DNA of 64,000 bases from Erigeron canadensis. Its lineage: Eukaryota > Streptophyta > Magnoliopsida > Asterales > Asteraceae. Both the position numbers and the translations under genes were made by a program. The DNA is taken from NCBI RefSeq assembly GCF_010389155.1, contig NC_057761.1, forward strand, positions 19,780,501 to 19,844,500, given 5' to 3'. Below, in pieces: positions 14,401 through 25,304 of this stretch; positions within the stretch are counted from its first letter, which is position 1; each line of letters begins with the position of its first letter. Below the pieces are notes generated by a model, which was not told the DNA's origin, did not search any database, and saw only the letters and a program-made list of their open reading frames with translations.

Positions 14401-15432
14401 GAGAAAACAAAGAAGAGTGCTGAGACTAAAGCAAGTGCATTTGCACATGCTTAGGGGAACAACCATCTGAGAAGAAAGATAAGGAAGCTGGAAAGAAGGA
14501 TAAGGGCAAGGCCTAGATGGTTGAAGAACCCAAGTTTTGGACTTGTGGTTGATGAACAAGGCTACCCTCTGCATAATCTTGACGCAGACAACAAAAAGTT
14601 AGAGGCCTTGCAAAAACAAGTCTCAAATCAATTTGTTATGTGGAGGGATAACAGAAGACAAGAAAGGGAACAACATCTGAAGATGGGGACCCTAGATCAT
14701 TTGGATGCTGCAGCTCTTGGTCTTTCACTGGATAGATATCTGAAGATCAAGAATGATCCAAGAGTGCAGAAAGCCTTGGCAGAGATGGAAGAATATGAGT
14801 GTGGGAAGAATTATTCACCTCTGGAACAAAAGCTAGAAAGTATCACATTTAAGATGTCCATTGAGGACTTGGTCAAAAATTGAATGAGTGAGATGGAGAT
14901 AAAGAAAAAGGAAATTCTAGCTGAAGTTCAGAAAGTGGAGAAGCAACTGAACAAGCCACCCCAGAAGCCAAAGCTTACTGGTCCAAGATCATCAAGGAAA
15001 CATGCTCGTGATTCTGACCTTTCGACCTTTATACCAATTTCTGAAGACACTGCTCAGATTCAGAATAAACATGAGAAAGATCAATATGAGTATTATATGA
15101 AACACAGGTCAAATCCTGCAAAGATTCTGGATGTTGAGGTTGTCAAAGAAGATGGTTTGAAGTTGTTTGACTTAATTGTAAGGAGGGAAGGAAGGGCAGA
15201 AGAAGAATATAAGCAAGTTTCTGTGCATGAGTTTGGGATCTCTGAGCATAGAGAGATGATACATGCTCTAAAGGGGAAGCCAAAGTCTCACCTGATTGGT
15301 GCTTGGATGTCAAGAATTCAACAAAAGATGAAGGCCAAGGTGGAGATGGAAGGAAGGCTATTTGGCAAGATTGGTTCGCCCAAGAGGAAGGCTACTGATG
15401 CACCTTCTGGCTCAAGGCCTACAAAGAAGTAG
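11434..15432 (+). pseudogene. Sirevirus env-like / downstream ORF
   Basis: A single frame of 1,333 codons runs from ATG 11434 to TAG 15432. It is interrupted by stops at 12568 (TAA), 14389 (TAG), near 14452 (TAG) and 14881 (TGA). The first 300 residues form a globular domain (SCPLHYALTADPQNLYHRY and LEFWYTTEIS are typical of the downstream ORF of Asteraceae Sireviruses). Then come a Ser/Pro/Glu-rich low-complexity middle with a Pro-rich stretch (about residues 560-640) and coiled-coil-like segments around 680-960. The C terminus is Lys-rich. The family is called env-like by position, but I see no convincing signal peptide or transmembrane helix. A short out-of-frame stretch near 14455-14520 reads better as a Lys-rich peptide in another frame, suggesting two compensating indels. 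Its function is unknown. Confidence 0.75.
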
Positions 15433-15720
15433 CTTGCTTACATTGTAAATATTTGTACTTGTAAATATTTCTCATTTTATCATGTACTTGTAACTGAACT
15501 CATCTCAGTATCATTTATATAGTTGCAAGTTACAAAAAGTTGATAGGAAATAGTTTAAGTTAGAAAAACAACAAGAAAACTTTCTTAGGCATCAATGATC
15601 TATAAGATGTCCTTAGAAAATTTTACAACTTAAACCAAAAAGTTGCACTTTTAGACTTACAAACTTGTATAGATAGAAGTCTAAAATGCATGCACTATTT
15701 TAGAACAAATAGGGGGAATT

Positions 15721-16611
15721 TGTTAGGTCGAAAATCGACTAAGTATGATTTGTTCAAAATAGTTGAAGTTCAGTGAATGAAGCTTGCTCAGGATTCTGAA
15801 GTCATTCAAAATAAAGCTTACTGAAGCTTCACTTCAGTTTCGGAGTCAACCAACGCTGAAGACGTTCAGACTGAAGTCAAAGACTGAAGACTAAAGAAGA
15901 AGATCATTTCAGAAGCAAAGCTCAGAGAAGATCTTATCTGAAGGCGAAACTGAAGAGGGTCAGTGTAAAAGTATTTACAACACTTTTACACTGATTACGA
16001 GGAAGTCTTTTTGCAGGCTTTAAACTACTTTTACCCGGTTAATAACTTTATACCTGGGATTTGGATAGTTTAGGCAAAAGGTTGGGAATAAAGTATGTCA
16101 AGTCACATCAAAAAAACTTACATACTTTACCTTAAACAAACATGTTATGGATTTGTCCAACAAATCCATAAATGCACCCAACCATATTTGTATGGCATTT
16201 GCCATGTCATCAAGACATGTTTGCCTATAAATATAAGACTTCTCACACTTGCAAAATGGCTTGAAACTTTGGCATTTGCAACGTGTGATACTTACTCTAA
16301 GTATTCTTACGAGTAACTCCTCGTTGATTAGATCATTTGTATTTCTAGGTTTAGATATTTTCACAAGTGTGATTATCTTTGTTCCGCAACAACCTTTGTA
16401 TTTTGTTTATAGCAATAAATAAAATACTTGGAAAAATACATCTTGACTCATTGCCATAATACTTGAATATAATTAGTATTTATATAGTTTCAAGCACTCG
16501 TTCTTTATTGTTCATATCCATAGCTGGATCGTGGTTCATAACTAGTCTTTGTCTAGATTCGAAGCACTTGCCAGTCGGGTTACTTGATATACTTGTGTAG
16601 GTGGACTCACA
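15721..16611 (+). repeat. 3' LTR of the Copia element
   Basis: The 891-bp LTR starts TGTTAGGTCG immediately after the polypurine tract AGGGGGAATT. It ends CTCACA, followed by the GATTG target duplication. It contains a TATA-like promoter at 16225-16235. Its first 99 bp are duplicated at 8586. Confidence 0.9.
16225..16235 (+). promoter_or_regulatory. TATA-like box in the Copia LTR
   Basis: CTATAAATATA lies in the middle of the LTR, at the position expected for the U3 promoter. No transcription start is visible from sequence alone. Confidence 0.55.
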
Positions 16612-16721
16612 GATTGTGTACTTATAAACTTGTAATTATTTAAATACTGTTGAAGTTGACTTGATAAGTTATGGTTACATTCTTATAAGATTGTCATTAT
16701 TTCTTCACTTTGGGATTGTCT

Positions 16722-16803
16722 TGAATGATTATAGTTTTTGTTTTTGGCATTTCTAAGGCATTGAATGATTATAGTTTTTGTTTTTTGCATTTCTAAGGCA
16801 TTT
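16722..16803. repeat. Direct tandem duplication of about 40 bp
   Basis: Two adjacent copies share GAATGATTATAGTTTTTG and GCATTTCTAAGGCATT, with one base difference near the middle. They lie in the right-hand part of LTR-like element A, just before its 3' end. Confidence 0.85.
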
Positions 16804-16933
16804 CACTGTACTAGAGGGCAATTATCACTATGCCCTAAATGTCTAGGAGGCAATTCTCTTAATAAACTTCTAGGGAAAGATACCTAGATGATTATAACTA
16901 AGTTGTCCTAGTCGGAAATTGAGGGTTGTTACA

Positions 16934-17993
16934 GTACGAGCCGTCCCAGTCCTGTCGTTATCCCGAGAAACGAAACTTGTTCGGGGAGCAGTCCCACCTC
17001 GAGGCAGAGTGGGTCAAAGATAATCCTGACTTTTTCGGAAACCTGCACCCATATCCAGGTCTTGATGATATATATACATTCGGGGATCCGTCCCAATCCT
17101 ACGGGGTCGGGGAAACACCATATGTGACACAAAAATTATATGGCTTTGGGGAAACGTCCCAATCCCATTGGCTCAACTAAGACCAACCATATTCCAACTT
17201 AGTTGATGACTTCTTCGGGGCACCACCGACACAACCTAACTATGCACCCATATATGAAACAATGCAAGAGCAGGTGTCAGATCCAGAGTCAGAGGCACAG
17301 TCCTCAGCCAGTTGGGTTGGGTATGTTGCGGAACCATATAACGCTAGTCTTTCCAAAAATTACGATTAGGTACTAGATGAGCTACCATCGTACTTACGCC
17401 CGTACGTTGTAGACGCACCGAATGTCAAAGGAGATGGTAATTGTGGATTTTGAGCTACTGCTGTTGCTTTGGGGCTAGATGAGGAGATGGGTGCAGAGTG
17501 GGTTCGTACGCAGATGCTCGCGGAGTATGAATCTGACCTCGATGGGTATATGCAAATGTTTGGGCAAACTGAGGGCACCCACATGTTGTCGGCGTTGCGA
17601 ACATCTTATTATGGAAGAAGCCGGTCCAGAGATCATTGGATGAGTAAAGTGTGGTTCCATATCCTCCTGGCCAATAAGTTGGGTATAATAATCAACTGCG
17701 TAAGCCTAAGTGACCCCCGCACAGTATTCCCGATGCATCACGGCTTGGATCAACTGTTATTCCAGCAACCGATAAGTATTGCTCTCATAAATGGCGAAAC
17801 CTATTTTGTTGCAGTGCAATTAGCAGGCGACTACCCAATGGCTTAGAAGAATCCAGAGTGGGATTTCCACGCAACCGGTCCTACATGTCGACTAGCATCA
17901 ATGTACGCGAATCAAGAACAAACGTATCAAAATTGGATGTATGCAAACATACCAAGAGTACCACCTGGGCCTCCTATTGTAATAAATGATTAA
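16934..17993 (+). pseudogene. MULE gene 3' part with OTU-like cysteine protease domain
   Basis: This is the continuation of the MULE gene, in the same frame as 4551-4749 once the insertion is removed. A Pro/Gly/Ser-rich linker repeats an (F)GDPSQS or FGETSQS motif. An OTU-type domain follows from about 17390. Its catalytic Cys motif GDGNCGF is present, followed at once by a TGA where the family has Arg. The domain then continues open to 17846. Near its end the family normally has an H-F-V motif supplying the catalytic His; here it reads YFVAVQL, so the His appears lost. Further in-frame stops occur at 17178, 17367 and 17844, with a final stop at 17991. OTU domains are deubiquitinases, and fusion to MULE transposases is known in plants. 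Confidence 0.8.
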
Positions 17994-18378
17994 ATTCGTT
18001 CGATGTTGTTTATAGGTTGTATGTTTCTGTATTTTTTTATTGTATATATTTTTTATGTTCGAGTTTTTGTTGTTCCAAAACAAGTTTACAATCATTAATT
18101 TTTTTATAATATATTTTTTATCAACATATTTTTTATTGTACATATATTTATTTTATAATATTTTTTATTGTAAAGTTGATACCCATCGTATTTTTATAAG
18201 ACGATTTCAGATCATATTTTTATAATATTTTTTATAATTTATTTTTTTATCAACAAAGATATACAAACATAAAAAATACAAATGATCAGATCACGCAAAT
18301 CAAGATTATAAAAGGAAATCGAACTTCAGTTATAATGTGAATACAAACATAAACGAACAAGTTCGTAAAATTTAAAAA
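17994..18378. other. AT-rich spacer between convergent MULE genes
   Basis: This stretch is extremely AT-rich with long T and A runs, and lies between the ends of the two convergent genes. The small ORFs here are low-complexity Ile/Tyr/Lys peptides and are not supported as genes. Confidence 0.6.
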
Positions 18379-19660
18379 CTAATCACTTTCATTATCACTA
18401 TCAGTGCCCAACCGCTGTGTGGGGGCCCTTGACGTGCTAGGCCCAGGCTGGAATGATGCTTGGCTCCAAGGGCTACCCTAGGCGAACATATCACTCACGT
18501 TAAAGGACGGTGACTACTGGGCTGGGAAAGGTTGCTCTATATCCTCTGGGAGGGGGACATTCAGTCCACGTGTTCCCCTAACGACACGCCCAACCACACG
18601 AGTATGTCCCGATCGGGTCCCTAAAGCGTCCACAAATGTCTGCGTAGGCGGGGTATTGGGTACTTGGGAAAGTCTATGGTGGGTTAACAAGCCGCTCCTG
18701 TACCACATGAACAAAAAATTACAAAAAAATACCAATTAGTTATACTTAATAGAAAATTACAAAAAATTATCTTTTTTAAGTGTTGTGCAAGAACTTACAT
18801 AAATGGGCATAACTGCATTCTGCACCGTCCCATCTCGTCTCGTGTGGGCCCACAAATAGAATTCAGGCGGATCCTCACGTCGCCCATCATTACCTTCCTG
18901 TATATACATTAATCAAAGTTATATATATGTATGTGTATCTCTCTATAGATATATGTATACATATGTGGATATAAATATTTACGTATAACTTACAGCGTAA
19001 TGCGATTCACGCTGAGCGTATGACTGCCGACCGTGAGTACTGACAATATTATCTTGTTGCTGCCTGTTAGTCATGTTTCTTTGGGCAGCAATTATCCGGG
19101 GCTCGCTGGTCCAGTAACGCAATAGATAACTCCAAACCTGTGAAGGCATTCCATACGGCGGTTGACCCTCCAATTCTGCCAGCCTCTGTGACCCACCCCT
19201 ATCGGTGAACCAAGTCTTCTTGAATTTTGATTTTTTGTCCCTGTAGATCTTCAGGGCATCCTGACGAATCATCTTGGTCACGACCTCTCGTAAGGGGTGA
19301 GTTTCTGGGTGATCTAGATAGGGTTCCAAGTAGAACCGTCTCTGCAATTTTGTAGTAATAGTTAGCATCTACCCTATTTTTTTAATGACGTATTTAAATT
19401 GTAAAAAATAATGTTTTATACCATAAGCCATCTAGTAAGTCCATCCTTGATGGGCTGGGGCACCTGATCCCACGACTCGTAATTATGTGGGACGGTAGCG
19501 ACATAGGTCCCCAAATAGCTCTTGTACCATTTGGCGTGGTCCCCGATGGCCTGCCACCTACTAAGATCGTTATTAAGCATAAGAGAGATACGGCGTCTCG
19601 AATTCTGAAACTCCCGCTCCAGATCATTGTTAACAGCAGCAACTCTCCCTGTGCTAATAC
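18379..19660 (-). pseudogene. Ptta/En-Spm-type plant transposase-family gene
   Basis: Exons read on the minus strand are about 19660-19434, 19346-18993, 18903-18801 and 18715-18379, joined by plausible GT-AG introns. The second ends CATTACGCT before GTAAGT. Recognisable family blocks are DKKSKFKKTWFTDRGG, EGQPPYGMPSQVW, HGRQSYAQRESHY, PEFYLWAHTRRDGTVQNA and FVDALGTRSGH. These match the plant transposase_24 (Ptta/En/Spm) family, whose role is poorly known. A frame change in the last exon and a TAG near 18480 show that it is dead. The gene is convergent with the OTU end of the MULE gene and lies inside the same palindrome-bounded unit. The first exon and start codon were not found. Confidence 0.7.
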
Positions 19661-19833
19661 CTGCAAAACAAAATAAAATAACAAATATATATATATATAC
19701 ATATACCATATATTTATATGCTTAATACATCAATATATACACCATATATATATATATATATGCTTAATACATTAATAGTGGGGTCCATTGCACGTGAATC
19801 GGTCGTTTTGAATGGTGCAGACTGCCAGTGGGA

Positions 19834-19869
19834 CCCACTATTTGCGGCGACGTCGCCGCTAATAGTGGG
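19834..19869. repeat. Right palindrome flanking the MULE
   Basis: This is a 36-bp palindrome centred on GGCGACGTCGCC, with one arm mismatch, closely matching 1923-1956. It lies beyond the 5' side of the minus-strand Ptta-type gene. Confidence 0.7.
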
Positions 19870-19929
19870 TGGTGGAGGACCCCTTTTTGGCCTGGTCATG
19901 TTACGCGCTTCGTATATGTAAGGCTGCAT

Positions 19930-20925
19930 ACACGAACTGTCTGTCGCTTACATCGGCTGACACGCTGACGTAAACATGTTGATTTCAAATTAAAACCCCG
20001 ATGAAACCCTACGTAAAAACATCAAATTTGACATTTTTGGTAGTCATATTGAAGATGGTCTAAGTTGTTACGTAAATGTTCTGAATCGCCGATGTAACAA
20101 TATACCAATTTTCAACATGGATCATTCAGGCTCTAAACGTCACCTATATAGTATTTAAAAATTTTTGGTTGCTAAAACGTACTATATACATTCATAGTTC
20201 TCATTAAACGGGATGATGACACACTACAACAAATTAGTCAAATTTATAAAGTGACTATATCAATAAATGTGTAAAAATTTAAAATTTTCATATTTAAACA
20301 TGTGAGAAAAAATATTCACAGTAATAAGGGTGCACAAATTTTATACTTTATGCACTTATAAGTGTAGAGATTATTTTTTCGGGAGCGTAGAAATCACCCG
20401 CGAAGAAATGATTTTTACAGTGCGTACAAATCTTTCGCGAAAAAATGATCTTTACATTTAAAAGCGCGTACGAATATAATATCGTATACACTTATTTGTG
20501 TGAAAAAATTTTTTCACACTTTTAATGAAAAACATTTTTAAGTGAACTACTTACCAAAACTTTAGGCATTTTCAAAATTTGTATAGAAAAATGCGCACAA
20601 ATGATAAAATTTTGCACGTTGGTCTATGTTGAAAAATAAATTTGTTTAAAGCTTATATTTAAAGCTTTTATGTAACAATTTAGACCGTCGACCACCCCTA
20701 CGTAAGTACGTAACACTTTAATCAACATCGAGTCTTATGCACTTCTTAAAATCAAACATTTACAATAGATATAATTCTAGAAAACAAACTATCGAACTTG
20801 AATTCCATTTTCTTTAGCTGTGGACTGATCAACAAATTTTCTCTCAAGTTTATAGAATTCTAAAGAAGTATATTAATAAAACCGCATTATAAGTCAATAT
20901 TCACGGTGTCTATGATGCTAATTTA
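19930..20925. other. Intergenic sequence 3' of the expansin gene
   Basis: No gene is visible. A CACTA-like start (CACTACAACAAATTAG) occurs at 20224. It is followed by A/T-rich sequence with TTTCGCG and AAGCGCGTACG motifs, but no matching inverted end was found. A small CACTA-derived remnant is possible. Confidence 0.4.
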
Positions 20926-23900
20926 CTAGAAATTCTTTCCTTCGTAGGTTTGGCCAAACTGCCAATTTCTAGGGGCAATATTCAAGGAAGTAATGGTTCG
21001 AGAATCGCTAGTACGAACCCGAAAACTGAGTGATTGACCAACTAAAACAACATTAGTAACCCACTTCTGGCCCCAATTTCTACTCATTGTATTCCATTTA
21101 GCACCTTGATCATGTCCCTTTATTTCAACACCAGTTACATCCCCTGCTCCGCCAACGTTCCATACTAATACCATATTGAAATAAGGATTCCCGGTTATTG
21201 TGAATCTTATTCCTCCTTGTTTTGAGCATGGTACCCTGTCCAGATCACCATTATTAGGTTTGTCAGGTCCCAAGTTCAAATCCGAACATTAACAGTTAAA
21301 CACTAACTTTTGAAAAGAACAATTACTTTTTTTGAAAGGAAAAAAAAAAGAAAAACAATTACTAACAATAAAATGTGTCACGAAAAAAATCACCATTATT
21401 AGCTACAAATTAAATGCTATAAAAATGTATTGGGTTAAATGCATAAAAATAACAAGTTAATCTATTTTCCTAAAATTCCTAAAACGCGTAATGTATTTAT
21501 GTTTTGATTTAATTTGTAAGCAATAAAGGTAACTTCGTTAGTTTTTTAACGTTAGATATTCTTTAAGTGCCAACGTGACATGTCACATCATTAAATTAGT
21601 CTACGTGGCATTTATCTTCCTAATGCATGCACACCTCATTTCTATACGTATAGCAATGCAAAACCCATTTCATACCCATCACTGATCATAGATTTTTCTT
21701 CCACCGTTTCTATAACCATCACGGCATCACCGATAAATGGTACCTGATAGTTAAAAACGACGATGTTGTTATATAAAATGTTTATACCGACCTTTTTTTT
21801 ATGGTGTGGCCTTTTTTTTATTGATGTAACATGTTACGTTGACACTTAAGAATATTTAACGTTAAAAACTAATGAGAATACCTTTATTGCATACAATTTG
21901 AAAACAGGACCCCTGTGAAAACATAAATACGTTGTCGTTTTTAAGAATTTAAGAAAAATAAATTTACCTTTCTATACATTTAACCCAAATGTATAGTCAA
22001 AAATGCTTTTTGATAATTCACTGGTAATTACTATCTTTATCATTGGACGGGACCAGTCGGTTAAACCGACCAGAGCATGTACCAGAGGACTTTGATTTTT
22101 TAAGAGCGGTCTGTTTAACAATTTATTGACAAGGCTCGAACACAGGACCTATGTAATGGGGTGGAAGAAGTGACGAATTTAAAAAATCGTATGAGAGTAT
22201 GCAATATTATTTTTAATACTTCTATATTGTGTGCAGTCTCTGTATTAATATTATTATTTTTTTTGGTTTTGCTAAATAAATTCTTAAAGGCTTTCGTTAA
22301 GGTGCATTAAATAATTGTATATTTACCATAAAATTTAGGGATGGACTTTTGATATGAAAACGTACAACTTTTTTTTTAATGCATAATAAATAAGTACCTA
22401 AGTACTTTATTTAACAATTTTTTTTTATGTCCAAAAATTTACATTGGTATTCTTTCTTTCGTGGGCGATCCAAAGACTTGTTGATGTTAGAATCCAATGT
22501 TATTATTATTAGAGATTTGCTAAAATCTACATTCAATGCTCATTAATTTGAAATCCGGATTGATTATAGAAACATTGCTAGTAGTTGTTCTTTAGTATCT
22601 AGTAAATAGATATTCCTTTTCTTTTTAACACAAGTTTTGTTTTGTACTCGCTAGTCGCTGTTCGCTAGTAGTACATTTGGGCCTTATAGCGCTCGTGGTT
22701 GGGCCATATATAAATAAGCACTTCATCTAACTAGATAGAAATCGGTTTTACAAGTGATGTTTTAACATTCATTTTAATTTAGCTCACTACTTCATTGGGG
22801 GAGACAAATACCTATAGGATTAGGTGTATGTCCATTGTATATCCTCTCCTTGAACTAATGCTATTCTTATACTGGTCAATAAAAGGAGTTTTCTTTCATG
22901 TTTTATACTAGTATGTGATAGTGATAGTGACTCGTGACTTCGTGTTTGGTTAAATTTAAATACAAGATATTCGCCTGTGTTAATCTAGTTAGTAAAGTCA
23001 TGATTCAATCTTTTTGTAAGTTGCCTCTTAAGATGTTGATCATTTTTTTATTTTGTTTGCGAATTATATATGTTGAATTATTATGATAAATGGTTAAAAA
23101 ATAAACCATATATATGAACAAGTTATAAAATGAGTTACAAAAAATTGACCGAGACAAAAGTTATGATACTTAATGCGTACCTTCGGTATTGAACAGGAGT
23201 AATGCCAGCCTTGTATTCGGCTATCTGAAGAAACGATGGCTGAGACAAGTCGAAATGCTCGTTTGGGGGGTTACACCAGCCACCATTGTTACTCGGTTGA
23301 TTGAAGTTCGGTGGGCAATAGTTTGTCGCGGTAACAATGAGCGGCGGACTGTTGGGCTTGCACCATTTGTTGTTGTTAACACACTTGATTTCAAAACAAG
23401 CACCACATGTTTGGCCGTTGTTAAATAAAGCTTGACTCAATGCTGTGTTTTGTACACCATATCCTCTCTGTTTCACGTCCTCGTAACCACATGCTCCCCC
23501 TTAATAGATCGATGCACACGTGTTAGAGACTAGATGTGCGATTTTAGAACTATCTATTTGTATAAATGAGTGATATAGTATTAGGTCATTTGTATATATA
23601 TTATAAGCGATACATTTATCAAATCTGAGTTACTAACTTGTATTGTATGATATAAAACTAATATACTGTGACGAATTGATTAAAAATAATGACATAAATA
23701 ATCATTCCCAATTTCATATGAAGGAAACAAATTTGTTCTCATGAAGATGAGAAATTCGAAATATTACACATTTTTCTATTGATTTTAATAGAATATATCA
23801 TAAGGCCGGTTTAATATTTGTGTTTTTCTATTAATTACCATCAAATACGAGTAGTTAAAAAATCTTTAAATTCGTCCTTTAATAACTTCATGACCCCACA

Positions 23901-25057
23901 CAATGTAGTAGGCTCGGGTTGGAGGCTTGGAGCCATCATGAGCAATCACAAAGTCACCACGAACTGTTGCGATAAACAAAATTTTTTGAATACCGACCTT
24001 GTCCCAAACACTATTTTGTCCTGGTACCGAGAACTTGTACCTAGTTTTATGGGACAGGGATTGATATCCATTTTTTTGTGTTTTTAAGGGTTAGAACTAC
24101 AAATAATGGAGCATTTGTTCATACTTTTAGTTAGCGTAAACAAATTAAAAATTTTGTCACGCTTTTATGTGTGTAAAAATATATAGAACTAAAAGTGTGT
24201 ATAATTAAAAGTTTACACTTTTTAGTGTGAATTTTCATAATTATTTTGTAACACCTCATTTATTCACACCACCTTTTTAGCTAATGTGAACAAATGGGGT
24301 GTTAGAAGATAACTTTAAATCTACACACTTTTTAGTGTATAGAAATTTCTACACGCCTTTAGTTCTACATATTTTTACACACATAAAAACATGCCAAAAT
24401 TTTTAATTTGTTCACACTATATAAAAGTGTAGACAAATACAACATTATTTGTAATAACATGCATATTCCTAGTTGCGTCCCTTCTAATAATTATGTTTAA
24501 CATAGAAAAACTTTGAATAATGTGACCGAAACAAGAACAAAATTTATATGTATTTTATTACAATAATAATGTTGATGGTTATACACAATATACACTTATA
24601 CATGGATTTTATGTGAATTTGTACATTTACCTTACCGTTGTTATATACGTGCATGTTGGATGATTGATTATATAAGTTTAGCGTTTAGTTTGACCTATTT
24701 CATTATTAGTTATACAAATTCAACCTAAATTGAATTTGGTAAATTTATACGTATCTCATAAGTTCATGAAACAAATATGACATCAGAATAATAGAAACAG
24801 TTAGACACATATGTACCCATTGACTCGGTTCCATCGGTGCCTCCATAGAAAGTTGCATGCGCATTCTTCCATGGACCAGGACCAAATGGAGGAGGCTGCG
24901 GGTGGTTTTTGTCATGTTTTGGGCGTTTTGGGTGCTTTGGTTTATTCGGGTGCTTGGTGCGCGATACCGGATTGATTGTATTGGCGTACGAGTAGTATGA
25001 CAATGTAATAAGGAGCAACCAACACCAACAAACGACTACATTCAAAGATGATGCCAT
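20926..25057 (-). CDS. EXPA: Alpha-expansin
   Basis: This gene has three exons: 24817-25057, 23181-23499 and 20926-21235, together 870 bp or 289 residues. Both introns are GT-AG (1.3 and 1.9 kb). Residues 1-25 are a signal peptide. Residues 35-60 are an unusual Lys/His/Pro-rich linker. Domain 1 begins at ATFYGG (about 68-73), followed by GGACGY (81-86), the family's conserved cysteines and HFD at 162-164. Domain 2, a CBM63-like fold, runs from about 190 to the end ([35 protein letters not shown]). Expansins loosen cell walls by disrupting cellulose-xyloglucan contacts at acidic pH, without hydrolysis. All key motifs are intact, so it looks functional. The ATG at 25057 is the only start giving a signal peptide. 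The exact EXPA subgroup was not determined. Confidence 0.93.
24096..24455. mobile_element. Foldback MITE in expansin intron 1
   Basis: The left arm (CTACAAATAATG, then a stretch at about 24130-24183) and the right arm (about 24366-24455) are imperfect inverted copies. Both contain CAAATTAAAAATTTTG and TTTATGTGTGTAAAAATAT or its reverse. The element is about 360 bp without coding capacity. The outer ends resemble CACTACAA-type termini, but a target duplication was not resolved. Confidence 0.7.
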
Positions 25058-25304
25058 TTTTGCATCATCGGTAAAAAAAAAAAAAAGGCACAGAGAAAAT
25101 TGATGATTTTGGTAATTGATATGTCATAACATTTTGTTTTTGCCATTTCGTTTTTTTTTGGTAATTATGTGAACATAAATTAAAGCACGGTTTTTAATGA
25201 CCGGGTTATGTAGGTGGTTAGTTTTTTTTTTTTTTTTTTTTTTTTTTGAGAAAAAGGTTTACGTTTTTAATTAAACTAATTCAAAAATAAAAAAAGGGTT
25301 GTGA

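Larger units (their letters stand above)
8586..16611 (+). mobile_element. Sirevirus-type Ty1/Copia element, 5'-deleted
   Basis: This 8.0-kb element begins TGTTAGGTCG and ends CTCACA, flanked by perfect GATTG duplications at 8581-8585 and 16612-16616. Only 99 bp of the 5' LTR survives. Position 8684 joins directly to the pol linker, so the rest of that LTR, the primer-binding site, gag, protease and nearly all of integrase are missing. RT/RNase H, several polypurine tracts, a long env-like ORF and an intact-looking 3' LTR follow. The pol order (INT before RT) and the env-like ORF downstream of pol identify the SIRE/Maximus lineage. Confidence 0.9.
4750..16933. mobile_element. LTR-like element A, probable solo LTR
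   Basis: The insertion begins TGTAACACCCC and ends GGGTTGTTACA. It is flanked by GTATG (4745-4749) and GTACG (16934-16938), a 5-bp target duplication with one mismatch. Removing it joins the MULE codons in frame as SMY-EPSQS. Without the Copia element inside it, it is about 4.15 kb (4750-8585 plus 16617-16933) and holds no recognisable gene. TG...CA ends and a 5-bp duplication fit an LTR retrotransposon product. The absence of any internal protein or second LTR suggests a large solo LTR. A non-autonomous element (LARD or TRIM-like) is the alternative. ORFs of 60-100 codons within 5-8.5 kb show no family resemblance. Confidence 0.7.
1923..19869. mobile_element. Degenerate MULE with nested insertions
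   Basis: The element is about 17.9 kb between the two palindromes, of which about 12.2 kb is later insertion. It carries a plus-strand transposase/OTU gene (2407-4749 continuing at 16939-17993) and a convergent minus-strand Ptta/En-Spm-type gene (18379-19660). Removing 4750-16933 and one target-site copy restores the transposase reading frame. The exact outer ends and the usual 9-bp MULE target duplication were not identified, so these limits are approximate. Confidence 0.6.

Noticed and set aside
22045..22075. GGTCGGTTTAACCGAC-like palindrome in expansin intron 2
   Set aside because: It is a short isolated inverted repeat without copies or context; nothing more can be said.
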